From Pisaster brevispinus (Eukaryota; Echinodermata; Asteroidea; Forcipulatida; Asteriidae), in the NCBI GenBank assembly GCA_023634235.1, contig JAMKCF010000007.1, positions 18,172,592-18,236,591 of the forward strand: a stretch of DNA of 64,000 nt, written 5' to 3'. The notes beneath the pieces were generated by a model that worked only from the letters and a program-made list of their open reading frames with translations, was not told where the DNA came from and ran no database searches. The position numbers and the translations under genes are program-made. Position 1 is the stretch's first letter. The number at the start of each line of letters is the position of its first letter. This document shows positions 32,542 to 44,349 of this stretch, in pieces.

Positions 32542-34322
32542 TTAAAGGGGCACACCAGCTTCGTTGGGCTATTTGGGCTACAAAATAGGCTAAATTTTGC
32601 CGTTTTCGAGTATTTTAAAAAAAAAACGAAGGTCACGTGATCTATCTGAACCCCAAAAGTAGTTCGGATAAATCACGTGATCCTTCGGAGTTAGTTTTAC
32701 TTCCAGCCGTATAAAAGTAATAACTGAATCAAATTTAAATGTTGTTTTTTTTTACAATTATTCATGAGTAAGCTTTTTGATGAAAACAGACTATGTATTC
32801 AGATTATTGATACAATTTGTAAATAATGATGACAAATCGAACGTAAAATTCGCATTCAGAGAGTCCGTGCAATTGAAGCGTGTTTTACGGCGCACCAGCG
32901 TGGGAGCCAGCGGAACGTAAACCTTGGGGCATATCCCGTACAGCCGGTGCCGTGTCTCGTGGGGCCAGAGAGACAAACCCCTGGGCATGAACTCCCAAGC
33001 TTGCCGGTCTACTTGATAGCTTGTCGGAGGGGTAGGGAGCCAGACCAATAATTACAGTTTTTGTTTTACGAGGGTTTTTAGTCTGTGCCCCTAGCTATTA
33101 TCCCCTAACTATTGTAATGTGTTGCCTGCGCTACACACGCGAGACGACGACGGGGAATGTTTACCCCATACAGCTGGTCTTTTTCTATGATAGCTGCACA
33201 ATGTCCACTCCCCTTCAATCGCCAAAAAAAAAAACACAAAAAAACGGTGGCCGCGGCCGTCCAGAAAAACGGGAGAATGCCATCGTGTTGTTTTGGTTTT
33301 TTTTTTTACTTTTTACTTTTCGTTGGACCACCTTCTCCAAGAAACGTTCTCCATTGTAAGTAAGTTCGTCCAGTTCGTCGTACACAGAATACAGGTTGGG
33401 GTGCGTTTTCGCGGTCGTAACCAACAACTGTTTCAATGGCAAGTTCAACCGAAACTGTTAATGGTTACGACCGCGATCGGACTTCGACTAGGACTGACCA
33501 ACATAAAGCAAGGAACCTTGCTCTATGGACTGACGTCCGTTCATGTCTGTTTTTTTTATTTACGCGTGAATTTATGTTGGTCAGTCCTAGTCGAAGTCCG
33601 CTCGCGGTCGTAACCAATAACTGTTTCGGTTGAACTTGCCATTGAAACAGTTATTGGTTACGACCGCGAAAACGCACCCCCAACCTGTATTCTGTGTACG
33701 ACGACGTACTATATTTTGTGTACTTGCAATGGAGAACGTTTCTTCGACATCCAAGGATCGGTACAAAAACATCGCAAGGAAAAACACCCAGAAGGTGGTC
33801 CAACGAAAAGTAAAAAGTAAAAAAAAAACACACGATAAACCCAAAGGGAAAGCCAGCAAAAGCAGCAATTGTGTGGGGGGGGGGGGGGAGGTGGACATTG
33901 TGCAGCTATCATAGAAGTAGACCAGCTGTATGGGATAAATATTCTCCGTCGTCGTCCCGCGTGTGTAGCGCAGGCAACACGTTGCAATAGTTAGGGGATA
34001 ATAGCTAGGGTATCAGACTAAAATCCTCCTAAAAAAACTTAATTGTTGGTCTGGCTCCCTACCCCTCCGACTCCCAAGCTCACGGCTAGACCGGCAAGCT
34101 GGGGGGTTCATGCCCGGGCTTGTCTCTCTGGCCCCACGAGACACGGCACAGGCTGTACGGATAAATCACGTGACCTTCGGTTTTTTTTAAATGCTCAAAA
34201 ACGGCAAAATTTGATGGTTTCTTTTAGTAACCGTTCTTCTCCATTCCTGGAAGACCTTTGAAGTCATATGTTAGCCTATTTTGTAGCCCAAATAGCCCAA
34301 CGAAGCCGGTGTGCCCCTTTAA
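32542..34322. mobile_element. TTAA-flanked foldback element, copy 2: palindromic isomer
   Basis: Both ends are the GGGGCACACC(A/G)GCTTCGTTGG type, whereas copies 1 and 3 have one such end and one ending in GGCTTACTGTTTACC. The left half (32542 to about 33440) matches copy 3's left half, and the right half (about 33600-34322) matches copy 1's right half, so the whole is a 1.8-kb imperfect palindrome centred near 33,520. The right half has lost a few hundred bases at about 34160 (GTACGG joined to ATAAATCACG). TTAA at both ends. Confidence 0.75.
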
Positions 34323-34496
34323 TCGACAAGGCTTTGGTATAATTCACTTTTGGTGCATTGCTGCTATTTACTCTGGTGAGCTCCAGAGAGCGTCTGCCTC
34401 TACTACGACGTGGCTGAATCTCGGCCTTTTATACTTTCATGGCCTAGGCGACAACCAATGGCTGGATTTCCTAACTTGTGAATATGTATCTGTGTG

Positions 34497-35903
34497 TTAA
34501 AGGGGCACACCGGCTTCGTTGGGCTATTTGGGCTACAAAATAGGCTAACATATGACTTCAAAGGTCTTCCAGGAATGGAGAAGAACGGTTCCTAAAAGAA
34601 ACCATCAAATTTTGCCGTTTTCGAGCATTTTTCAAAAAACGAAGGTCACGTGATTTATCCGAACCAAAAAAGTAGTTCGGATAAATCACGTGATCTTCGG
34701 AGTTAGTTTTACTTCCAGCCGTATACAAGTAAATTACTGGACCAAATTTAAATCTGTTTTTTTCACAATTATTCATGAGTATGTGACAAAAAAGACTATG
34801 CATTCAAATTATTGATACAATTTGTAAAAAATGATGGAAAATCGAACGTAAGATTCGCATTCAGAGAGTCCGTGCAACCGAAGCGTGTTTTTCGGCGCAC
34901 CAGCGTGGGAGCTAGCGGAACGTAAACCATGGGGCATATCCCGTACAGCCGGTGCCGTGTCTCGTGGGGCCAGAGAGACAAACCCCGGGGCATGAACTCC
35001 CCAGCTTGCCGGTCTAGCCGTGAGCTTGGGAGCTTGTCGGAGGGGTTGGGAGCCAGACCAACAATTACGGATTTTTTTAGGAGGGTTTTAGTCTGTACCC
35101 CTAGCTATTATCCCCTAACTATTGCAACGTGTTGCCTGCACTACACACGCGGGACGACAACGGGGAATGCTTATCCATACAGCTGGTCTACTTCTATGAT
35201 AGCTGCACAATGTCCACCCCCCCCCCCAAAAAAAAAAAAAAAAATTGCTGCTTTTGCTGGCTTTCCCTTTGGATTTATCGTGGGGTTTTTTATTTTTACT
35301 TTTCGTTGGACCACCTTCTGGGTGTTTTTCCTTGCGATGTTTTTTGTACCGATCCTTGGATGTCGAAGAAACGTTCTCCATTGCAAGTAAGTTCGTCCAG
35401 TTCGTCGTATACCTCCATGGTCGTACACAGAATACTGGTTGGGGTGCGTTTTCGCGGTCGTAACCAATAACTGTTTCAATGGCAAGATCAACCGAAACAG
35501 TTATTGGTTACGACCGCGATCGGACTTCGACTGGGACTGACCATAGAGCAAGGAACCTTGGTCTATGGACTGACGTCCGATTATGCCTGTTTTTTTATTT
35601 ACACGTGAATTTGTGCTTGATGGATATGAAGTCTGGATCCTCATGCCTCGCCGTTGTTATAATTAATACATAAACAGAGCACCAGTCTACTTACAACATT
35701 GCGCAACATTGTCACGTAAACTTGACAGTTGCAACGGCTGGAAAAGCGTATAAGCTGACCTTTGACCGCGTTTTTTTTTCTTCACATTTTTCGTTATTAC
35801 GTGATATTTTTATGATTTTTTTTTACAACAACCATTTAAAAATTATTGTCTGTCATTCCACATCACTAAATTAGGTAAACAGTAAGCCGGTGTGTCCCTT
35901 TAA
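34497..35903 (-). mobile_element. TTAA-flanked foldback element, copy 3 (inverted relative to copy 1)
   Basis: Begins TTAAAGGGGCACACCGGCTT and ends AGTAAGCCGGTGTGTCCCTT then TAA; the reverse complement of copy 1 over its length. The same internal hairpins are present (about 34650-34690 and 35455-35520). It lies 174 bp from copy 2. Confidence 0.78.
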
Positions 35904-36494
35904 ACCAATGGCTTCGTATTTGTGTGACATAACACAAACTCTGTGCAGATACAAGGTCGGAGAATGTGACCTACGGAAGTAGTGGTGGGGCTTTGCCTGA
36001 CTCTGTTACGGGGCTCGGTACTCAGTGAGCAGGAATGCTCTGGTCATTTTCATGGGTCTATTGAGGGGTCCGGCGGTACCCAAAGAGCGAACACACTTAG
36101 GTCGTAGCCAGGGGTAGCTAAAGGGGTTCACCCGCACATGTTCTAGCGGTCACGGCTCGGTGTGTGGATGGGGAAGTAGGGTCAACAGTTGAGGGCAATA
36201 ACTGTTGTAATACGCACGAAGTACACGTCGTAACATTGCATGTGAACTTGTAGTTGGTACACACGTGGAATAAAGACATGTGCAAACATGGCGACGCTTG
36301 ACAGTTCATACTGGTGAGTCCGTTCCAATTCTATTCTTATAAGCTCTTGAACCCATCAACCAAACATAACATGGTGGCAGCAGTTGGTAGAGTAATAACC
36401 AGCGGTAGTTTACACGGACAAATAATGTCGTCATTTTGCATTTCGCTTCAGTTCTAAGACGCTGAACTGAACTGTGTGATAGATTTAATTATTA
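35904..36494. other. Unassigned, with LTR-end/primer-site-like sequence
   Basis: No gene. AATAAAG at about 36269, then a run ending CATAACA directly followed by TGGTGGCAGCAGTTGG (36370), looks like the end of an LTR plus a primer-binding region of a + strand LTR retroelement. No partner LTR or polyprotein is seen, so this is tentative. Confidence 0.3.
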
Positions 36495-36579
36495 TCACTG
36501 ACTCTGTACACTGTTGTATACGCGTATACACGCACACGGGATCACGATGGCAAAATCTCCGTCGATGGGGGCTCTCTCT

Positions 36580-36664
36580 CGAGGGGGAGGACTCGGTCTC
36601 GGACTCGGACTCGGACTCTGACAACAGAGTTCGGACTCGGACTCGGACTCGGCTGGTGTGGACT
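36580..36664 (+). repeat. GGACTC hexamer microsatellite
   Basis: Imperfect tandem (GGACTC)n in two blocks split by TGACAACAGAGTT. On the - strand it reads as Ser-Glu and Ser-Pro dipeptides, which extends the RT open frame artificially. Confidence 0.85.
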
Positions 36665-38064
36665 CGACTACAGCACTGTTCAGTTTAGCCTGCAAGACAA
36701 CGAGTTTGCTTGGAGGCATCATAACTTTCTGAGATGTTGTATTAATTGACAAACCGAGGAAAGTTAATGCTGTTGTTGGTCCCTCGGTTTTCTCCACCGC
36801 CAAAGGCACCCCGAATTCTTTGCAAACGACTGTAAATGACTGCAGGGCACGCTCACACTCGTGAGTGGCCTGCCTGCCTACGAAAAGAAAATCATCAAGA
36901 TGCGGGGTGTCAGCAACCTTGCGGGTACTGTATTCAAGGAAGGTGCTAAAACGCTCAATAATGTGGCACAAGAAATAGAACAACCCATAGGCACATATTG
37001 TCGAAATAGAAATGGTCATCAAGAGTGAAACCTAGCAAATTAAAATCATCAGGGTGAACCGGAAGCAAGCGAAACGCTGATTTGATATCCGATTTGGCCA
37101 TAAGAGCACCGGGACCCAAAAGAGTCACCATGGCAACGGCATCATCAAAACTAGCATAAGTGACTGAAGTTAAAGATTGATCAATGTGATCATTAACTGA
37201 ATTGTGGGGTGTCGTGGCCGAGCGGATAAGAGCATCGGACTCAAGTTCTGGTGGTTAAGTCATCGGGATGTGGGTTCGAATCCCAGTCGTGACACTTGTG
37301 TCCTTGAGCAAGACACTTAACCATAATTGCTTCTCTCCACCCAGGGGTAAAATGGGTACCTGTGAGGGCAGAGATGGTTTTGTGAATGATTAGCTTGGAG
37401 CGCGGTAAACTCGCAGCACCGGCTGTATACTCCCCAGGGAGCTGAGATGGTTTAAGGAATGAAATATATGGCCCAGTGACCAGGGGTAATAATGTCAGAA
37501 GTGCTTTGATACGGCATTCGGGCTGTGATAAAGCGCTATATAAGAATCGGTTATTTTATCCCCCAGCGGTGAAGAAAGGTTATGAATCAGGCGAAATTCT
37601 CCAGGCATTTGCTTTGGTACAAGACCAATTGGGGAACAACGGAGGGCCGGCAAAGGAGAAACTGAAAATGGGCCAGCCACTCGGCCAAGCTCAACCTCAC
37701 GGTCAACCTTCTGCCTAACCATGGAAGGATTGTCAAAAACAGAAGTCAAATTACGAGCCAGTGAACCAACCCGCGGACCAACGTAACCAAGCCTAAAGCC
37801 ATAAGAAAAACCATGCAAGAGAATTTGAGAATCACGTTTGTTAGAATATGTATGCAAAAATGGAAGTAACTTATTGAGCTTGATTGGGGTAGGTGCTAGC
37901 TGCAGGCTTGAGGGTTCGAGTAGCTCTGCAATGCATGGCGGCATGACCGGCTGAGGAGCAGTTAGCACATTTTGTGTGCGTAACGGCAGGCTGTCCGCCC
38001 GCATTGGCCACGGTTGAAGCCGTTGACAGGTACGGGGCATTTGGTGTGTCTGCCGTTGTCCCAC
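36665..38064 (-). pseudogene. Reverse transcriptase of the Ngaro-like element, interrupted
   Basis: N-terminal part at 38064-37561: LLHGFSYGFRLGYVGPRVG, EVELGRVAGPF, RCSPIGLVPKQMPGEFRLIH. After the SINE, 37200-37022 reads SVNDHIDQSLTSVTYASFDD and ALMAKSDIKSAFRLLPV, with the first catalytic Asp in KSD. The frame then shifts into 37022-36665 with HLDDFLFVGR (the Y/HxDD active site), GVPLAVEKTEGPTT and FLGLSINT. Frameshifts near 37020 and the SINE make it non-functional. RNase H is not recognised. Confidence 0.8.
37209..37559 (+). mobile_element. tRNA-Ser-like SINE, copy 2, inside the RT relic
   Basis: A box GTGGCCGAGCGG, B box GGTTCGAATCC, then TGTCCTTGAGCAAGACACTT as in copy 1. The middle of the body is different: CCACCCAGGGGTAAAATGGG and GTATACTCCCCAGGGAGCTG. 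The tail returns to the shared AAAGCGCTATATAAGAA. No clear target duplication. Confidence 0.88.
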
Positions 38065-38504
38065 TCCACCACTCCACCACTGCGGTCGTGCTGCCGAAAG
38101 GAGCCACTACTTCCGTAGGGACGAAAATTATGTGACTGTACCGGTGCACCAACCAAAGTGAGCCATAACTCCGCGTCAATGGTAGCCCAGGAGCGGGATG
38201 GCATAAGGGCTTGCCTCAATCTGAAATTGATGTCGTAATCGCGCCAGCCAAAATTAGTACGCCTGTACGCAGCGGAACGAACAATATCGGCATATTTAAG
38301 CAAATGGCGCGCTTGCTCAGGGTGACGCTTCAGAAAAATGGAGGCAAAAATTAGGAACGCTGAGGTCCACTGTTCAATGGACGTGATACAACCGTGGCTA
38401 AATATACGGCCTGATTTGCCAAGCTGGGGACTCTTGTGAACCGCCGGGAATCGCCAGGAACCGGCCGCAACAAAGAGCCAAATTCGACGAACTCCACTTT
38501 CCAA
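37900..38504 (-). pseudogene. Gag-like protein with CCHC zinc knuckle (Ngaro-like element)
   Basis: IEQWTSAFLIFASIFLKRHP, HLLKYADIVRSAAYRRTNFG, WRDYDINFRLRQALMPSRSW and IDAELWLTLVG form the helical gag-like core seen upstream of RT in Ngaro-type elements. It is followed by C-x8-C-x4-C-x3-H (CPVPVNGFNRGQCGRTACRY), then CANCSSAGHAAMHC in a shifted frame. At least one frameshift, near 37960. Confidence 0.65.
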
Positions 38505-38757
38505 ATTTTGTCTTGCACTACGCTAAGCAATGGGGATTGAGTAATCCCTACTGTTGCCGGGCTAACTTCGGTGATAACTGGGGCTGCCCATTTTGGGCAG
38601 GAAAACTGAAAGCAGAATTAAACTCACCCATTCCAGAAATGACCAGTGCGGAGGATGATACAGTAACAGACCCTTGCTGTCCCGATGCAGGCTCCACATT
38701 GACAACTGGATCTGGAGTAGAGGTAGTCTTGGTCCAAGACGTCATTATCTCATACTC

Positions 38758-41174
38758 GTAACGTAACGTGATAACCCTACAGAGGGCGCGCTTTTCTTCT
38801 TGAATTCATTTCGGTTGACGACTGTCTGTAGTAACGTCTTGGATATCTTGTTCAAGAAGGCGTGGCCAAGTTATTTTCATGAAGCATCAAGTCATGTTTT
38901 ATTCATATTAGTGACTAAAATGACAAGCTTGCAAGAAAAGCAAGATAAAAGGTCACGAGGTCGTCGACACGATCGAGCATGATTATATGCAGTAGCACGT
39001 GCACTCACGTTTTGATTGACCATGACTTCTTCATCGCTATCAACGCACTAAGCAAGTGATTCTGAAATTATTCAACCTAAATTATATAGTGCAGTCGGTT
39101 AGGTTTATCGGTCGGTCATTGTTTAATGGACGTTGAATCTTGTACATTGTCGATGTCAACCATGTAATTTTAGAAAAGATTATCTTTGCATCTGAATTAC
39201 AGTACTTATCATTCTACCATTCGACATGCCCTGAAAATAAACTATTGGCAATAACAATTCTACTTTGTTTACTTTTACCTTTCTTTGCAACTACACAAAA
39301 TGTAATGAGGACTTTTGTAATTTTCTGTAGCGGGATAATTTACTGCATCTATTTTATGTAGGCCTAATTCACAAAGAAAGAGGGGTGAACTCAAGACTGT
39401 TTGGATCAAGTTCGTATGGCCATTACTCCAACATGCTACTTTCAACAGTATTTTATAAGTTGCTGCATATAATATAATGAGCGTTTGAAATACCGGGCGC
39501 CAGCGTCGTTGTCTCAGTGTGTGTTGCTCTTTGCGGTTTCGACTGGCTTTTCAAATACCGCGCCCCCTGTGCATAGATGCAGTTTCTCTATTGCAAGGTC
39601 AAAGTGCATAAATAAATGTAATACAATTTTAGCCAGCCTATTTTTTACCGTACATGTACATGTGTGTGTGGAAATCCATGTTCAACAATGCGTTATCGTT
39701 TATAAGGCCATTCCTTCATTCCTTAACTGTTCCTGTAAACCTTCAACAAACAAAGACTAAGTTACAGGCACTAGACACGTTTGGTAATTGTCAAAGACCA
39801 GTATTCTCACTTGGCGTATCTCAACATATGCATAAAATAACAAATCTGTGAAAATTTGGGCTCAATGGTGGTCATCGAAGTTGCTAGAAAATAATGAAAG
39901 AAAAACACCCTTGTTGCACAATGTGTGTGCTTTCAGATGCCTGAAAAAGGCTTCAGGCCTGAAGTCTTTCTCAGATTCAAATATTTTAGTGAGAAATTAC
40001 CCCTTTCTCAAAAACTACGTTACTCCAGAGGGAGTCGTTTCTCACAATGCTTTATACTATCAACAGCTCTCCTTTGCTCGTTACCAAGTAAGTTTTTATG
40101 CTAATATATATTTTGAGTAGTGTCCAGTGCCTTTAAATATTATTATAAACAAAGGGTAAGCAATTTCAGAATAATCTAGATAATTTTTCAGTCCAAACCC
40201 TAACCCATTGTCGAGCTCTTTTCAGAATGCATTTTATTCACTTTTTAATAATTCCTAGCGAGAAGGTACTTTTCGCCACAATACCATTCACACGTCCCAT
40301 AGCGAGCTAGCTGTTAGAAACACATGGCGAATCATGAATAATTCACGAAAAGGTGCAAACTCGATCGTTGATTGGCTTCCCCGGAAAGTCGGGGGAAAAA
40401 CAATGAAACACTTAAGCACCCTCATACAAGATATCCTTCGCGCAAGCTGGAAATCGAACCGAGGATAGTGACGCCCTCTGTTGTTTGAATTGATCCATTT
40501 CGGTGTGAACTACCAACGATGGATAGTGGACTTATTCTGTTGTTGGAATTGATCCATGCGAAGGTCTTGGAACCAAGACTAGAGTAGAGGTCGAGGATGA
40601 GGCCTTAGTAGAACGTCCGGATGGGACTCGTTTCTGCCGCTTTAGGTCTACCAAACGCCGCAGTCGACTTCGGGGCCGCGGAAGTGCGCTTTGAGCTATA
40701 GGCACTCTGAACCAGTGTGAGCACGCACACAGACAGCAAAACAACAACAAACTCAAACAAATTGCAAATGAAACTCTAATAACAGCAAATAAAGCAGAGA
40801 GAGAGGAATTTAAATTGCAAAGGAAACTCCAAATAACAGCAAACGAAGCGGAGAGGAATTAAAAATTTAACGAAACTGATTTTCCTAAGCACCGGAAAAC
40901 AAGTTAACACGAGGACTGCTCAAACAAAAGTGAAGTGTATTTACCCATGTGGAACTAGCTCTATGTTGGAACGTTGGATCTAACCAAGAGGGACGCTGCC
41001 CGGAAAAACAAGTCGTAAATCAACCGACACGGCAAAGACCAATGGGCAGTTAAATTGTCAACATCCGACCACGAAGCAAACTATGCCCCATGCCCCCGGG
41101 CAACCCGCCAGACTGTCTAGTGGCAATAAATTTATTTGAAGCTCAAAGTATCGGCCTCAAATCGATTAAGACGG
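38758..41174. other. Intergenic / repeat-derived sequence before the satellite
   Basis: No supported gene. Holds the MITE at 39762-40136 and two similar short strings TGTTGTTTGAATTGATCCAT (about 40480) and TGTTGTTGGAATTGATCCAT (about 40539). Open frames are short and unrecognised. Confidence 0.45.
39762..40136. mobile_element. 375-bp MITE-like element with TTAA at the right end
   Basis: Left end TTACAGGCACTAGACAC and right end GTGTCCAGTGCCTTTAA are near-perfect inverses (17 bp). Internal strings such as GAAAGAAAAACACCCTTGTT and AAAACTACGTTACTCCAGAG look like an abundant echinoderm intron repeat I remember; that recollection needs a search. Confidence 0.6.
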
Positions 41175-43604
41175 GCGAGATTCAGGTACAACTTTGGAGC
41201 TACATTTTGGGTAGGGCGACAGTAAAGTACAACTTTGGGGCTACATTTTGGTCAACATTTAGTTCGGCGGCTTTTGGAAACAACATTGGAGCTACATTTA
41301 GGTTTGGCAACATTTAGGTAAACCTTTGGGGCTACGATTAGGTCGGGCGACATTTATGTGCAATTTTGCGACTACACTTAGGTCAAGGCGACAATTACGT
41401 ACATTGGGGCTGAATTTTGGTCGGAATTTTGGGCGACATTCAGGTACAACTTTGGGAATACATTTAGGTCCGTCTATATTTAGGTACAACTTTGGGGCTA
41501 CATTTAGGTCGCGCGACATTTAGGTCAAGGCGATATTTACGTACCATGGGGCTACATTTTGGTCGGTAGTCAATAAGGGACAATTTTGGGGCTACACTTA
41601 GGCTTGGGCGACATTACGGTACAACTTTGGAGCTACATTGAGTTCAGGGCGCCTTTAGGTACAACTTTGGGCTACATTGCAGACGGGTGACATTTAGGTA
41701 CAACTTCAGGGCTACATATAAGACGGACGAGATTCAGGTACAACTTTGGGGCTACATTTAGGTCGAGCGACAATTTAGGTACAACTACTGGGCCAAATTT
41801 AGGCTGGGCGAGATTTTAGGGCTACATTTAGAACAGGGCGACATTATGGTGCAACTTTTAACTTGGGCGGCCTTTGGGAACAACTTTGGAGCTACATTAG
41901 GTTGGGCCACATTTAGGTACAATTTTGGGGCTACGTTTAGGTCAGGGCGACAATGGGCTACGTTTTTGTCGGGAGGCAATTAGGTACAGTTTGAAGGCTA
42001 CATTTATGTTTGGGCGACATTTTGGTACAACTTTTGGGCTACATTTACTTAAGGCGATATTTAGGTACAACTTTGCGGCTACATTTATTTCAGGCGACAT
42101 TTAGGTTCAACTTTGGGGCAACGTTTTGGTCGTGAGGCATTTAGGTAGAATTTTGGGGCTGCATTTGAGTATGGGCGACATTTTGGTACAACTTCAGGGC
42201 TACATTTAAGACGGGCGAGATTCACGTGCATCTTTGGAGCTACATTTAGGTCAGGGCAACATTTCATACTACGGGGCAACTTTTCGGTCGGGAGGCATTT
42301 AGGTTCAATTTTGTGGCTACATTTGAGTTTGGGCGACATTTTGGTACAATTTTGGGGCTACATTTATTTCAGGCGACATTTTGGTACAATTTTGGGGTAC
42401 ATTTATTTCAGCCGTCATTTAGGTACAACTTTTGGGCTACATTTGTTTAAGCCGACCCCTTAGGTACAATTTTGGGGCTATTTCTTTTAGGTCGGGTGAC
42501 ATTTTTGTACAGCTTTAGGGCTATATTTAGGTCGTGACATATTTAGATACAACTTCGGGGCTGCAATTAGGTCGGGTGACAATTTTGTACAGCTTTGGGG
42601 CTACATTTAAGTCCGTCCACATTCAGGTACATCATTTACGCACCGTGTGGCAACTTTTTGGTTGAAAGGCAATTAGGTTCAATTTTGGGGTTACATTATG
42701 GTCGGGAGGCAATTAGGTACAATTTTGGGGCAACATTTATGTTTGGTCGACATTTTGGTACAACTTTGGGGCTACATTGAAGTCTCAGAACGCATTTAGA
42801 TAACTTTGGGGTACATTACAGTCGGGCGAGATTCAGGTAAAGCTTTGGAGCTAAATTTGGGCGAGGGCGACATTTACGTTCCATGGGGCTAGGAGGCATT
42901 TAGGTACAACGTTGAGGCTACATTCAGGTTTTGGCGAAATTTTGGTACAACTTTAGAGCTACATTTATTTCAGGCGACAATAAGGTACAACCTTGGGGCT
43001 ACAATTACGTCGGGCGACATTTATGTGCAATTTCGGGACTACATTGAGGTCAATTACATTTACGTTTATTTTCGGAGCTACATTTTTGTACAACTTTACT
43101 GCTACATTTATTTCAGGCGACATTTAGGCTTGACTTTGGGGCTACATTTAGGTTGGGCGACATTTAGGTACAACTTGAGGGCTACATTGAGGTCAGGTAA
43201 CAAATATGTACAACTTTGGGGCTACTTTCAAGACGGATGGAATTTAGGTACAACTTTGGAGCTATATTTAGGTCGTGCGACATTTAAGTACCAAGGGGTA
43301 CATTTTGGTCGGAAGGCATATTAGGAACAATTAGGTTTTGGCAACATTTTGGTACAACTTTGGGGCAACATTCGTTTCAGGCAACATTTACGTTCAACTT
43401 TAAAGGCCACATTTAGTTCGGGTGGCATTTTAGTGAGGGCTCCATTTAAGTGAGGGCTACATTTAAGACGGGCTAATTTGATGGACAATTTGGGGCTACA
43501 TTTATTTCAGGCGACATTTAAGTACATGTACATGTTTTGGGTTATTTTTAGGTCCCTCGACATTAAATTACAACTTTGGGACTACATTTAGGTCGCATTT
43601 AAGT
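41175..43604 (+). repeat. Degenerate 40-bp satellite, left block
   Basis: Consensus unit ACAACTTTGGGGCTACATTT then AGGTCGGGCGACATTTAGGT (40 bp). Each unit is itself two related halves, GGCTACATTTAGGT and GGCGACATTTAGGT. Units vary by substitutions and small indels. The many short ORFs on both strands are by-products of the period (three units = 40 codons). The block stops abruptly at about 43604, where a 9.3-kb mobile-element block begins. Confidence 0.92.
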
Positions 43605-43961
43605 AGCCTTGATTGCAAGGCTGTGTAATAGTTTGCTTACTATAAAGCTAAAAATGTGCATAACCACATCCGCACGAATGCGATGCCCGAATGCAATGCA
43701 ACTCCTGTTCCGATCCCCCCGACTGTCTTTCAACAGCACACCATCTCTCACCCAAGGAAGCACACAAACGCTCGTTTCCACAGTCCCACACACCGCTATT
43801 GTCCACACACCGCTATCGCCCACAATTCTAGCCCATGAGCCGTCAGGCTCACAGCCTTGACGATCTTGTACACTTCCGGGTCTTGCGGTTATGGTAATGA
43901 GTGCGCTCTACTTGTAATAAAAGGCTCTTGATTGGCCATTGGAAGTGGTCACGTTTAATAA

Positions 43962-44095
43962 GGGAATAAAAGAGTGGCAACGAGTTCTTATACGGCCGTT
44001 TAAAACCGGCAGGGTCGTGGCCGTGCGATAAAACGACCCGACCCTGCAAGGTTTTAAACGGCCGTTTAAGAACGAGTCACTACTCTTTTATTCCC
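43962..44095. repeat. 134-bp foldback hairpin
   Basis: Left arm GGGAATAAAAGAGT, then GAGTTCTTATACGGCCGTTT and AAAACCGGCAGGGTCG, pairs with the mirrored right arm ending ACTCTTTTATTCCC. The loop is about 20 bases. MITE-like; no target duplication found. Confidence 0.7.
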
Positions 44096-44150
44096 ATTCA
44101 TAAATGCCCTTTTGTTAAAAAGCGAATTTTTTTTATAGACAATCTGCAGT

Positions 44151-44185
44151 GACAATCTGGGCCCAATTTGATAGAGCTGCTTAAC
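44151..44185 (+). repeat. Harbinger-like terminal sequence upstream of transposase fragment
   Basis: GACAATCTGGGCCCAATTTG, then ATAGAGCTGCTTAACGG. The matching string at 25911 supports its being a transposon end. It lies about 190 bp before the HARBI1-like ATG, a natural spacing for an element end and its transposase. Confidence 0.45.
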
Positions 44186-44349
44186 GGACGATTTTTTGCT
44201 TAAGCGGGGTGTTTAAGCAAATTTTCGTTTCATAGCAACCGTTAAGCAAGGTTTTTGCTTAAAGCGGTAAGCAAAGAAAAAGGAGCCCTTACCACCGCAT
44301 TTTTTGCTTAAGCAAGGTCTAACAGTACACTAACGTAGCAACAGTTAAA

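Larger units (their letters stand above)
36495..38757 (-). mobile_element. Ngaro-like tyrosine-recombinase retroelement relic (gag and RT parts)
   Basis: Reading leftward: a start near 38745 (MTSWTKTTSTPDPV), a gag-like segment, a CCHC knuckle, then reverse transcriptase. No recombinase or RNase H follows before the element ends at a GGACTC simple repeat (about 36580-36664), so it is 3' truncated. A SINE (37209-37559) splits the RT. The RT style (GRVAGPFSVSPLP, EFRLIHNLSSPLG, FLGLSINT) is that of Ngaro/DIRS-type elements. Confidence 0.75.
43605..44349. other. Left flank of the mobile-element block
   Basis: No gene recognised. Contains a 134-bp foldback (43962-44095) and, from 44151, a Harbinger-like end followed by TTTTTGCTTAAGC-type subterminal repeats leading to the HARBI1-like fragment. 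Confidence 0.5.

Noticed and set aside
18061..35670. Overlapping open frames repeated in the TTAA elements (for example 18061-18402, 33587-33987, 34929-35390)
   Set aside because: Both strands and several frames are open in the same place, peptides start or end in homopolymer runs, and they follow the hairpins. Only the MENVSSTSKDRYK stretch was kept as a possible remnant.
36495..36664. Extension of the Ngaro RT frame through Ser-Glu / Ser-Pro dipeptides
   Set aside because: It is a GGACTC microsatellite read in frame, not protein-coding sequence of the element.
38513..38761. 82-codon + strand frame and its mirror
   Set aside because: The - strand reading is the plausible one (gag N-terminus of the Ngaro-like element); the + strand frame is its shadow.
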